From Ephemerocybe angulata (Eukaryota > Basidiomycota > Agaricomycetes > Agaricales > Psathyrellaceae), in NCBI GenBank assembly GCA_013368325.1, contig JAACJK010000164.1:1488001-1552000 (forward strand): 64,000 nucleotides of DNA. The letters are read 5' to 3'. The stretch's first letter is position 1. Each line of letters starts with the position of its first letter. This document shows positions 13,501 to 23,498 of the stretch, one piece after another. Below the pieces are notes generated by a model. The model ran no database searches, had not been told where the DNA came from, and worked only from the letters and a program-made list of their open reading frames with translations. The translations under genes and the position numbers were made by a program.

Positions 13501-14163
13501 GTAGTAGGCGATGATGGGAGATGACACAATGTAAGTCCTGGTAGAAGTCCAGTTCGTTAGAGATTGTGCAACTGCTACTCAAGACCTTCCAACTGACCCC
13601 CGAGGGAAGTACACGAGAGCAGGCGTTGTTCTAGGTAAAGTACCATCAGGATTAGTAGATTGATACCAGCATTGTATATCTTACGTGGAAGATGGGCAGT
13701 TGCCTCCACCACATCGATTTCCCGTTGAAATGGCAAGACTGAAGGTATATGAGTTCCCGAAACCCCCACAAAATACGAGATTCTTCACTTTATGGCAGCC
13801 GTGTCATCCGTAAAGCCATCTCCTTTCGCGCCAAAATCCTACACCTGTCGGTTAGAGACCTCATCCACACTTCTGGTTGCTCGTCTTCCATACCTTGACG
13901 TTGCGGAAGACTTTATAAGAGGGATCGCTATTGTATGCAGCAGTTCCCTTGTGTGCAATGTTTTCAAGCCAGTAAGGCTCATCTGCCCGCAACTCAACGG
14001 CATTCGCTTCCATATGCTTTATCGGGTACGGAAGCAATGATAGTATATCGTCAGGGTTTACCAGGGAGGATGTAGATGGGTGGCCCTGTACCAGTGGAGC
14101 GAGGGCGTGAAGACCTGCAACGGCTGATAGCGCGATACGCACCGGGTATCCTATCAAACGCAT
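10535..14163 (-). CDS. Secreted GH55 beta-1,3-glucanase
   Basis: Exo- or endo-acting beta-1,3-glucanase of glycoside hydrolase family 55, acting outside the cell on fungal wall or callose-like glucan. The start at 14163 opens a hydrophobic signal peptide (MRLIGYPVR then a Leu/Ala-rich core to about residue 27). Two pectate-lyase-like beta-helix repeats, the hallmark of the family, each carry the GAKGDG-x-TDDT motif: one near 13800-13835 (FGAKGDGFTDDTAA), one near 12080-12118 (CGAKGDGKTDDT). The C-terminus matches the family (GAGLYSFFNNYSQ; LSTVASTFQVS; NGFASTVTLW). The gene is broken by many short introns, so the exon list is approximate. Confidence 0.88.
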
Positions 14164-14339
14164 TAGATCGGTAAAGGCGCGAGCGAGAGGGAAGGAGCCA
14201 AGATAGATAGCTGGACATCCGAGTAAAGAAGTACCCTTTGCGTAAATTTCCAAGGGCGGGACTACCCAGTATCGTCCCCTTCATACTGAGCGCTTTCTGA
14301 CACATGCAAGCCACAATGCATCCTTCATGTTGGTTGGTA

Positions 14340-14366
14340 GGTATTGTGGTCCCACTCCGGAACTAC
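14340..14366. repeat. Direct repeat copy 1 (27 bp)
   Basis: Matches 14828-14854 at 26 of 27 positions (core GTATTGTGGTCCCACTCCGG). Read on the minus strand both copies contain the peptide VVPEWDHNT, which could mean a duplicated gene remnant. Confidence 0.7.
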
Positions 14367-14827
14367 AACACATCGCGAGATCGCCGGGGTGGACCGGAAC
14401 GTGCCACACCGTGCCCACAGAGGGCAAGCTCGCACATGCAATCTGACGCTGGCAGGCACACCCTGAGTCTCGAAAATGACTCACCGCTCACGGACAATGG
14501 GCGCTACAGGATAGTCACAAGGAAGACAGTGCTCCACGCTCGTATACGCTCCGGAAAAGGGTACCCTTGCTTAGTGAATGGTATGAGGGTAAGTAGGCAA
14601 CTAACGCGCAGTGACAGCGCCAATTCTGGAATGCGTGACATCATGGATATCATCAGATGATGTGAATGAAGGGCAAGTCAATCCTCGAAACGGTTTAGTC
14701 AATTCGGATACTCGTTTGGTACTCCCAGAATCCACATCCGCACGACGCTCACTCTTGGCTCACTCGATATGCAGCCAAGGTAACGCATTTTATTCTGGTG
14801 ATCGAAAACCTTCCGACTCGGTATGAA

Positions 14828-14854
14828 GGTATTGTGGTCCCACTCCGGTACTAC
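14828..14854. repeat. Direct repeat copy 2 (27 bp)
   Basis: Second copy of the block at 14340-14366, 488 bp downstream in the same orientation, with one mismatch. Confidence 0.7.
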
Positions 14855-15088
14855 CAGCCCAGCTGAACATGAAGCGCCAGTCTTTACCCACCAACTTGGC
14901 AAGCGACCAGTGAGAGACTCTCGATTCTAGCCATCACCACGATTTCTCTCGAGAAACGTTCAACATGTGTTGCATGGTGGACTGGACGTATCACTGGCTC
15001 GACATGCCCGTACCCGAGTTCATATACACTATCAGCTTAGAAGAAGGAAAAAACTGGTATAATATGCAGCCGATATATGTAGCCTACT

Positions 15089-16631
15089 CTATACTGCTTG
15101 GCCGCCCTGCAGCGCTGATGGTGAAGCCTTATGCTGGATTTCTGTAGACGACCGCTGGTCCTCATTGTCATGACGCTCAATGTCGACCTATAGAAATAAG
15201 GGAGAAGTGGACGCCGTTAATTGTTTGCTTTGCCATGATATTGGCCGACACGTACCTGGACCTTAACGCCATCGTAGATCTCATTCTGCGAGAAGTCCGT
15301 CGCAGCTGGATCACGGTATTTTCGTAAAGGAATGGAGACGCCAGATCGCGCGTGAGGTGTAAATGATTGTTGGTCTGAGGACGATAAATTCTTCGCCGGC
15401 TCCTGCGCGCCCTTGAGGTTAAGAACAAGACGGCAACAAAGAACCTGAGACAAGATAAGAGCGAGGAAGCCTATCGGACCCTTTTGTGAGCAGAATGGGT
15501 CGGTGGGCAGAAGGAAATGGACAAACTGTTAATATTTTGCAGATTGGGGTTGCTTTGAAACATGAAGGCAGCCTACGACGTCGAAATGAGCGCTGGGCAG
15601 TGAGATCATCTCTCGGACACAACTCACATTCAACACGTTAACTGCGCAAACACAGAGGAAATATCCCAGACCCTCTCGAATGAATATCTTAACCACTCGT
15701 GATGACTTAACGAGCCGCTGAAGTTTCATTGCCTGTACGGAGAGCAAAGATAGATCAGCTAGGTTGAAGAAGGATAGAGTGGTATTCCAGCGTACCTTCC
15801 AAAGCGTTAAAAACGTGCAGATCAGATCGAAGGCGACGGGAGCGAGCCAATACCCACTGACGACATGCTGGCCAGGTTTGTCGCTCGCCGTGCAAGGCCC
15901 CGTCGCATCTCCGATTGGTATTGGGGGGATTTGGCTAACACCAGCGACTGAGACGTAGAGTAGGAAAGCCATCTCTCCGAGAAGCGTTGCGGCAAGTAGG
16001 GCCCCGAGCCAACGCTGCTTGCCCAAAAACGCGTAAGTCCGAACAGCAAGGATGGCCTCTAGAGGCGAGAGAGAGCATCAGTACCGTCATGCAGTGAAAG
16101 CAGGCGAAACACAAACCCGAGCCCAATGTCGACCACATGCACATTGCGGCGATGAGGTAGTGTCTACATGAGGCGGTAGAGAGTTCAGTGATGGGGAGAC
16201 AGGGATAGTTACCCTACTCACAGCGTCTTGCACTCCTCCTGACTGAAGTTCGATTGGAACAGCCATAGATTGACGGCGAAGGCGACCAGACTGTAATATC
16301 TTGTCCAGATGTAGAGGCCTTTAATTATTGACCACTCCTTCGTCCAAATATAGTCCCATTCCACTGCGCGCCTAATTAGACGAACTCCGGAAGGTAGGCG
16401 TGGAACACTCACTCTTCAAACATGTCAACCAATCCCACACCGCGACGGAAACCTGGGAACAGTCAACATAAAGTCAAAGCAGTCCGCGCTGATATAACGA
16501 ACCATGCATGCAGTGTATACTTGAAGGACGTGGATAAGCCCCAGTCCGGTTACCAGTTGCGAAATGACCTGCTCATTCCCGAGGGCAATGGACTCAGCGG
16601 CAGCACGGTTTACACCAGGTATACCGGACAT
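15089..16631 (-). CDS. DUF6533 multi-pass membrane protein
   Basis: Member of a large mushroom-fungus family of unknown function with about seven membrane segments. The start at 16631 (MSGIPGVNRAAAES) follows a GTG-only upstream extension. Exons give the family signature VSVAVWDWLTCL followed by WDYIWTKEWSIIKGLYIWTR, then several hydrophobic segments (for example WLGALLAATLLGEMAFLLYV and VAFDLICTFLTLW) and LCCRLVLNLKG. The last splice is a choice: reading through stops at 15217, but a consensus intron (GTACGT...TTCTATAG) after VKVQ adds a polar tail VDIERHDNEDQ and a stop at 15089-15091, which is the kind of end the family has. Function is unknown. Confidence 0.78.
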
Positions 16632-16876
16632 ATCGAACACAGGACCTGACAGTGACGGGCGAAAATGTGAGGTCGTTTCACCCGACCACCCGACGGCCCT
16701 CTTGTCTTATACGAAACCAGAGATGATGGAAACCAAGGTTTCGCTCCACTAGGAAGGATGGTTGGTCTCATGGAGATATCATGCGCAAAGGAAAGAGGAC
16801 CCCGGATGATACTATGTATCTGATCCTGGCGACCCTAGTTTTGTCGGATTGGAAATTCAAGTTTGGAGGCCAAAGG

Positions 16877-16947
16877 TGCCAAAAATGACCGGATTGGACC
16901 TAACCAAATGCCAAAAATCGCTCAGAAATGTCCGGATTGGGATCTAA
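16877..16947. repeat. Two degenerate direct repeats
   Basis: Units at 16877-16903 and 16909-16947 share TGCCAAAAAT at the start and CCGGATTGG(A/G)(C/T)CTAA-like sequence at the end; the second has about 12 extra bases in the middle. A further partial TCGGATTGG lies at 16844. Looks like a decayed short tandem repeat. Confidence 0.5.
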
Positions 16948-17993
16948 GGAGGTCCATGATTATCTGGGGTCCTAAGGAAAGGCGCCATGAATGATGGGTT
17001 AGATACTTGAATGTAATATGTACCCTGGATTGCTAGTTGGTAAATCGATAGATGGTATGTCGAACAGGCTGGATATCACATATCAGACTTCAGGGTGGGC
17101 ATCCAAGGGGCGATCTCTTGCATATCCATTCCATACTTTGGAAAGGAAGGCTCCGTTCTTCAAGAAGGATGGAGAAGGGGATCTTGAATGTAGTTTACTT
17201 ACAAGCCGAGCTGTATTTCACCAGGTTTCACTGTGACAGTCTCCGTTTTTTCTCCTTGCCCTGCCCCGCGCGCGTGGGTCAAAATTGAAGGTTGAATGGT
17301 GGACAGTTAACTGGAGATCGATGGACTTATTCTAGTTCGTACCTGCTTGTTTTCATCAGATAGTCGGAGACTCGGAGGTCCAGACTCCAAGGCCGTACAT
17401 AAGCTTGGTTGTCAATTAGGCGTAGCTGCCGGGGCTATTTCAAGGTGCCGTTCCCACTGTAGTGTGAGTCGCAACGGATTCTGGAGCACCGTCACGGCGA
17501 GCGGCCATTTTATAGCAGGATCTGCGGAAACCATAATTACGTTCGAGTGAGAAAAGCGGGTGCACGATGTTTTGGAGATCCACCCAAACTCACTCGGATA
17601 CATAATGAGGTCACAACGCGGAGGGCGAGGGAGAGAAGAGTGAACGACGAGCTCTCGCGAAGGTGTCCACTCTCTTGTGTGACCATACTCTCATACCGCC
17701 AAAATTGTTGTGGGGCAGATCCTGGCAGATCCGAAGGAGCACGGTTGCTGTATATCGCTTACTATTAGACTTTGTCGTCAAGTGCAGGGAGATCAGGGAG
17801 ATGCAGGCTGATGCAGGGCTGCTTCTTTCAAGAAAATGCGAGCTGCGGCAAGTATATTAGTGTCACCCTGCAGCCTGAGGCTGCACCACACACCACGGAC
17901 CCGAGATTCGGGCCTTTGGAACCTGGTAAGTATGCAATATGAAGGGCAGTGCCAGGGTACGAGAGCCTAGAGGATACGGTATACGAGAGGGTA

Positions 17994-18188
17994 CTAGGAG
18001 CTTTTTGCCTTGCTGACAAAAGGGGCGTTCTTTAGCCAGATTTCATCATCCCGATCGGGGAACAGAATACCTGTACGTGGTTGGCTGGGGGGCAGCCCTG
18101 CATTTTTCTGTTGGTCCTCGAAATTTTTCCATCTCGGTTGGTACCCCACAAACCGGCCAGTAGTTTCGACAGGCTGATAACGGGACAT
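17994..18188 (-). CDS. Possible small protein, 64 aa, unidentified
   Basis: Open frame starting MSRYQPVETTGRF and ending SKAKSS. It has a mixed, protein-like composition, rich in Pro, Gln and charged residues, with no signal peptide or membrane segment. No family recognised and no upstream or downstream exon could be fixed. Listed only because its composition is better than that of neighbouring frames. Confidence 0.22.
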   Translation of the reverse strand: MSRYQPVETTGRFVGYQPRWKNFEDQQKNAGLPPSQPRTGILFPDRDDEIWLKNAPFVSKAKSS

Positions 18189-18521
18189 CTTCAGGATATC
18201 TGAGCCAGTACGTGTGTATTAATTCAAGAGGCCCCCTGTCTACAAGCCCTCTGCACGGCTTCACGCACGCACTAACTCAGCAGGTCTGAAGTCAGATAGG
18301 AGGAAGCTTGAAATTGGTGCTCATGTGCTCAGGGACCTGGGCAGGTGACGTAGTCGCGACTGGCGACCTTGCGGGTTCGGCTTGATTAGCAACAAATGCG
18401 AACACCGGCCCCCGACAAGGAATCAGCTGGAATCAGGGTCTCTCGACATGATATAGACAGATTCGGAACCCCCGGTTTCTCGATTGTTTTGCCCTCCTTC
18501 GCCTCCTCAACCTCCTCAATA

Positions 18522-19672
18522 ATGTCTTCGCCCAAGCTCATCGTCGTTTGCGGTGCCACCGGACAGTGAGTGTTGGCTTCCAGATAGGCGCTATGATCAT
18601 CACAGATCATCGATCCCCAGCGTCGATCCAGCTTTCCCCCCTAATCACATCTCTTGCAGACAAGGTGGATCTGTCGTAGACTTCCTTCTCAAAGAACCTA
18701 CTGGGACCTTCTCCATCAGAGCTGTGACGAGGAACCCATCCTCAGAAACAGCGAAGGCTCTCGAAGCCAAGGGCGTCTCGCTCGTCAAGGCCGACCTGAG
18801 CAGCCTGGACGAGGTCACGGCAGCATTTCAAGGCGCATGGGGTGTTTTCGGACTCACCCAATTCTATGAACACGGCTATGACGCCGAGCAGCTCCACGGC
18901 AAGAACATCGTTGAGGCGGCTAAGGCGACTGGGGTCAAACACCTAGTCTGGTCGACGGTCGAAGGCAGGGAAGGAGAATGTAAGGCCATCAGCTGGACAT
19001 CCAAGGCTGAGATTGAGGACCTCGTGATTGCCTCTGGAATCCCTTACACCTTCGTGTACATCCCCATGTACTACGAGAACTTCTGGACAAGCTTCTTCGC
19101 GCCTTCGTATGACGAAGAGAAGGGCTTCAACTGGACCGTTGGATGCCTCCCGGATGTGCCAATCTTTGCATTCTCCGTTGCAGACTTCGGAGGTTGGGTT
19201 GTCCCCGCTTTCCGTGAGCCGGAGAAGTACACCGGTGAGTATATACCCATGTGTCTGCCCAGCTCCTTCGCTGAACACGATTTCGCAGGGGCCAAAATCA
19301 AGATCGTGGTCGAGTACCTGACTCTCCGTGATATCGCTAGCCAGTTCACCGACGTTACTGGCGAGAAAGCGAGCCTCGCGCTCGAACTAACACCCGAGCA
19401 ATTCGAGGCCTCACGGCACGCACCTCACCCTGCTGCCGAGCTCATGTACCTCTCTTGGGAGTTTGTCGGGAGAGCAGGACCAGATAGCGGCTACCGGGTA
19501 AGGATCAAATCCGCCTCTAGAACCAAATGAACCACTCACCATGACCCCATGTGTTTAGAACAAGGAGCAGACGCTCTCTATCAACCCGACGGCTAAGACA
19601 TACCGTGAGTGGGTCAAGGATAGTCCCTTGGTGAAGGATTTGGTGGCGAAGTTGAAGCCCGGCAAGGCTTGA
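18522..19672 (+). CDS. NmrA-like NAD(P)-binding protein
   Basis: Atypical short-chain dehydrogenase of the NmrA/HSCARG type, usually a redox sensor or regulator rather than a proven enzyme. The start at 18522 gives MSSPKLIVVCGATG; the first intron (after GGACA, ending TTGCAG) completes the nucleotide loop GATGQQGGSV. Downstream are AVTRNPSSETAKAL, LVKADLSSLDEV, VKHLVWSTVEG and YVPMYYENF-like (YIPMYYENF). A second intron, 19235-19288, is exactly 54 nt with no stop, so it can be read through; splicing gives EKYTGAKIKIVVEYL, which fits the family better. A third intron near 19500-19560 precedes NKEQTLSINPTAKTYREW. The protein ends KLKPGKA. Confidence 0.88.
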
Positions 19673-19833
19673 TACCCACGTTTATAGTATACCATTGGCG
19701 CCAAATTGGCGCTGTTACTTGTGCCTGTGAATCAATGCCCTTGCCCTTTCGTGGGCAAATCATGACGTCATTGTGCCATTCATCATCAAGACTGCGCTTG
19801 GGCGCTTTCTGACTCCTGAACTCGACCACGACA

Positions 19834-20206
19834 ATGTCTTCAGGCGCAACGGCACAGGTATGTATACATAGTAATCGCAAGGCCTACCTTCATCAGTCTC
19901 AAGGTATCCACTTGCAGGATAAGACATGGAAAGACAGAGAGAGCGCTTCCGAGGCGAGCTACATTCACAACAAGGCAAGCTCTTTTTACCCCCATATCGC
20001 TAGACAGTGCTCATGAACGGCATTATCAGGAGCGCGAGCAAATCGAGGCCATTCGCAACCAGTCTGCACACTCGGACTCTCCTAGCAGTTCTGAGACGAA
20101 ATCTGCCCCAGATTCCGCCCCTCGTGAGGACCGTCCCTACGAAGCCGGCTTCGGCGGGCAGGAGGATTTGGAAGATCGCTATGCGACAACGAGCGGCGAG
20201 CACTAA
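19834..20206 (+). CDS. Small IF1 (ATPase inhibitor)-like protein
   Basis: Three exons (19834-19857, 19918-19974, 20030-20206) give 85 residues. The centre (WKDRESASEASYIHNKEREQ) resembles the mitochondrial F1-ATPase inhibitor helix, which has a similar run of charged residues with an aromatic-x-x-x-x-EREQ pattern; a mitochondrial presequence is not obvious, so the role is tentative. The tail is acidic and Ser-rich, ending TTSGEH. The second intron (19975-20029) begins GCAAGC, a GC-AG intron; without it the frame stops after 11 unrelated residues, with it the helix continues unbroken. It could instead be an unrelated stress-type small protein. Confidence 0.6.
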
Positions 20207-20575
20207 CTAGGTTTAGACTCCACTTTACTTCAAGATCAACAAGTTTGCAGTAATTAGGGACAGCAGGAGCGGGAATATGTAAAGACAGCAAGGGTAATGA
20301 ACGCGGTGTATCGATGTCGAGTATGAGTGTACCGTAAGATAGGCAAGACTATAAGCCAAAAAGATGTCCAAGTCCAAGTGCAATCGAATGAAAGGTAAGC
20401 GTCCAAGATGATCACGAAATGACTACTCTAATGATACACACTGGTATGTACGGGATTAGCAATCGTGGGATATATTCTCCGTTAAATGTAGTAGATGGGC
20501 TGAGTGAGGTGCGCGAAAATTCCATGCTGGTATGGTGCAATGTGTGATTCGACATGGGGAGGAGCCATATCCAGC
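20207..20575. other. Convergent 3' flanks
   Basis: 369 bp between the stops of the small IF1-like gene and the GH5 gene. Both 3' untranslated regions must lie here; no further gene seen. Confidence 0.5.
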
Positions 20576-23343
20576 CTATGTGAGGGAAGGAGCGGCAGTG
20601 GGTTGGGTTATAGGCGAGGCCATGCGACGAGCAGCCCCACTCCCACCGCAGGGCGCTGGAGCAGCGGTGTCAGGATTGACCCATGGATCAAGGTAGGTGC
20701 ACCCGGCAATCTCGACATAGAGAGGGTCCTGGTCAGCGGCGTTATTCCAACCACTTCCCGGATCCGCCGTCTTCGTGATGGTCTCCCCTTTAGCGGCAGT
20801 CACAGTGGAGGGGGCGAGGGTAATGATGGTACCAGTCGGTGTGTAGGCCGGGAGAGCTGCAGGGGCGCCAAGCTTGGTGATTTCAGCTGGCGGCCAAGCG
20901 TATTGTTGCGTGTATGCCGCAGGAATGGAGCCGGTACCAGGTTTAAGAGGAGGTTGCCAAGGATTGGTATTGCCGCAAGCGCCTGCCGCTTCACGAGGAT
21001 CTTCGGGCATCCACCCTTCTTGCAAACCGAGTTGGTACGACCAAGCAGGAGCCTCCACCTTTCCGCTCACAGCAGAGGGGCCGATCTTCCATGTCCAGAA
21101 AAAGTAGTTCTAAAAGTCGATAATCAGCGGAAAGTCGTCGCACAGGCAGAAGCGATGTACCTGAAGCGCATCCATACTTGCCATCGCAAACTTCTTGAGA
21201 CCATCCTTCATCGCAGGAGTGTAGCTTGCGTAATCGGTCCATGTCGTACAGCTACCAACACGAGGGAAGGTACCTCGAATATAATCGCCTTCATAACGAG
21301 ACCCGCCATTGACTTCATTAAGGAAAAGGCCGCAATCGTTGACAGCGTTGCTAAACTCTCCGGCGTTGAACAGCCCGAAGTTCGACATCGTGTCGTTGGT
21401 AGAAGAAGCCCAGGATGTGCAAGGGGTGTTGACGAAGGAAGTTATGGGGTCTGCGGACTGGCCTCCGAAACACATATAAGGATGCGAATCCAAGGTGACC
21501 CGGTCAGCATTGGGGAATGCGCCGGTCCATTTATCACGGCCAAGGAAGCCATCGTGCATGGACACCCAAGGACCCTTTCCGTCGCCTGTACCTCCACCAG
21601 CAGTTCGAACGATGTTATACGCCTCGAGGTAACTTATAAGATGATCAGAATTAATTTGTAACAGGGTAATGAACGTTGGACTTACAAGGCAAAGAGTGCG
21701 TCCTGGCCCATAACACTTGCCTGGGGCTCATTCATAACACCGAACATCGTGACGACGTCTTTGTACTGGGGTTGAGAAATGAACTCAGCGATGATACGGA
21801 CGATGTTCAGCATCCTTTGAGCGTTTGCATAGCCCATAGGTCCATTAAGGAAACCAACGGTGCCCATTTTCCCTGAATGGTTCCACCCATTCTGACTACC
21901 AGGGGCAGTGTGGAGGTCCAAGTTGATACGGAGACCATACTTCCTTGCCCATGCAAATGCCTTCAGCGCATACCTAAGAGCATTTGTTAGCCCGTCGAAA
22001 TGAGACATGCATGGTTAAACTCACTTCCAAGAGACGCCTTCCAAGAAAGGTTCGTTCGCCCGCTTTTCCACCGCCCAAAATCCGATTGGAAGACGAATAT
22101 AATTGAGACCCGCAGCAGCAATCTCAGCAAAATCCTTCTCCGTCTACAATGATGTCAATCGGGGTGTATTGGGAGTGTGAGAATCAAAGTGACGTACGAT
22201 AAAAGTCTTGTAGTGATCCTCTAGCTGGTTCAAGCCACCGCCAGCGGTATCCTTGGCCATGTTATCGCAGAGGGTCCACTCATCAACGGCAGGCGTTGGG
22301 TTATTGATGTATTTCTGGTAAAGTGCTGGTGCGCTACATTGAAAGACACGTCACAAAGTGGCCAAGGAGCTTGTGGGAATGTCACCGACATAAACTAGAA
22401 ACAGTGTGTCACGCGTTAGCCAAGAATATCCAAGAAAACTTGGGGAGCACGTACAGGTTCGGGGTTCAACCAGCCGCCAATGTTGACACTGTAAACGATA
22501 AACAGTAAGAATCAGCAGGAACCATAGCTGTTGCACATACCCTCGGATTTTGTCCACTCCGTAGTTGAACGTTTCATTGATAGCTGGACTCCACTCCTGA
22601 GGCTTGCCGCCACTTGAGTAGGGGTTGTTTGGATCATAGTACCAGTATCCACCGAATTTGTTTTGATACTTGAACGTCGTGCCATCTTCCATGGTGACCG
22701 TGCTTCCATCGCCTCCCGAGACAACATTCTGGGGCTTGTTGGGTGTCTTGCCCCCCGTTGAATCTGAATCAGTATTTGACCCGGTGCTGTCTCCTGTCTT
22801 CCCTGAACTGCTTCCATCTTTCTTCTTGAAAACGGTGAAATAAAGGGGAATAACGACTGCGGCAGCAATGAGGATGAGGGCGATGATAGCCCCAATAATC
22901 ATGATCTTCCGGCGAGACTTGGCCTTGGGTGGTGCATAGACATTGTTCTTTTCGTTAAGAGCACGAGAATGGCCGACAGGGGACATGGGAACATCGTCAG
23001 GAAATCCAGCGGGTTCGTCACGGTAGGGGCCCGATCGGGTATCGTTGAGAGCGTACACGGAACCATACTCCGAGGGGTTTCCGCCAGGGATACTGCGGTT
23101 GGAGGAGGCAAAAGAGTCACGGAAATCTGGCTGGCTGGTATCATTTCCGCCGTAGAGTTGAGCGGCCATGAACCTGGGCTGGCCAGCGCCGGGAGGAACG
23201 CCGCTGTAGCCATCGTTCATGGAGAACTGCGACTGACTGGGAAGGGGTGAAGGAGGGGCGTTGTAGAGGGCGTTAGAATCCTCGGTGGTCAAAGGAAGCG
23301 GGTCATATACAATATTCCCTGATGGTTGGCCTGGGTTGGCCAT
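20576..23343 (-). CDS. exgD: GH5 exo-beta-1,3-glucanase, type II membrane protein
   Basis: Glycoside hydrolase family 5 (fungal exo-1,3-beta-glucanase D type) for cell-wall glucan remodelling. The start at 23343 (MANPGQPSGN) opens a cytosolic tail of about 145 polar residues; a single membrane segment at about residues 147-171 (IMIIGAIIALILIAAAVVI) follows a basic KSRRK, so the enzyme faces outside. A Ser/Gly/Thr linker precedes the catalytic domain: KIRGVNIGGWLNPEP start, LDLHTAPGSQNGWNHSG, the acid/base Glu in FGVMNEP, the nucleophile Glu in AGEFS, then NYFFWTWKIG. A Pro/Thr-rich tail closes the protein. Several short introns interrupt it. Confidence 0.92.
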
Positions 23344-23498
23344 GATGAAAGGATGGAAGGGCAAGTGGAAGTAGAAGACGAAGAGGCGAAAACACTACGT
23401 TGACCGGTCGGAGCTGGAACCATCCACATCAATTTCCCAAACAGGCGATCACAGATCCCCGCCCACACTCAATTGTCCTGTCTACAACTATATACATT

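Larger units (their letters stand above)
14164..15088. other. Intergenic with a short duplicated block
   Basis: No recognisable gene in about 925 bp between the GH55 start and the DUF6533 stop. Two copies of a 27-bp block differing at one base lie at 14340-14366 and 14828-14854. A plus-strand frame of 118 codons (14304-14660) looks non-coding. Confidence 0.45.
16632..18521. other. Gene-poor stretch
   Basis: About 1.9 kb without a recognised gene. It contains two degenerate copies of a 27-39 bp unit (16877-16947), a GC-rich hairpin (GCAGCC TGA GGCTGC, about 17870-17885) and one small minus-strand frame that may be coding (17994-18188). The remaining short frames show no family resemblance. 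Confidence 0.4.

Noticed and set aside
14304..14660. 118-codon plus-strand frame upstream of GH55
   Set aside because: Composition not protein-like and it spans one copy of the duplicated block; the neighbouring region is better explained as promoter.
18553..18660. Upstream start for the NmrA-like gene inside the long open frame
   Set aside because: This part is the first intron; the true start at 18522 and splicing give the GATGQQGG nucleotide loop.
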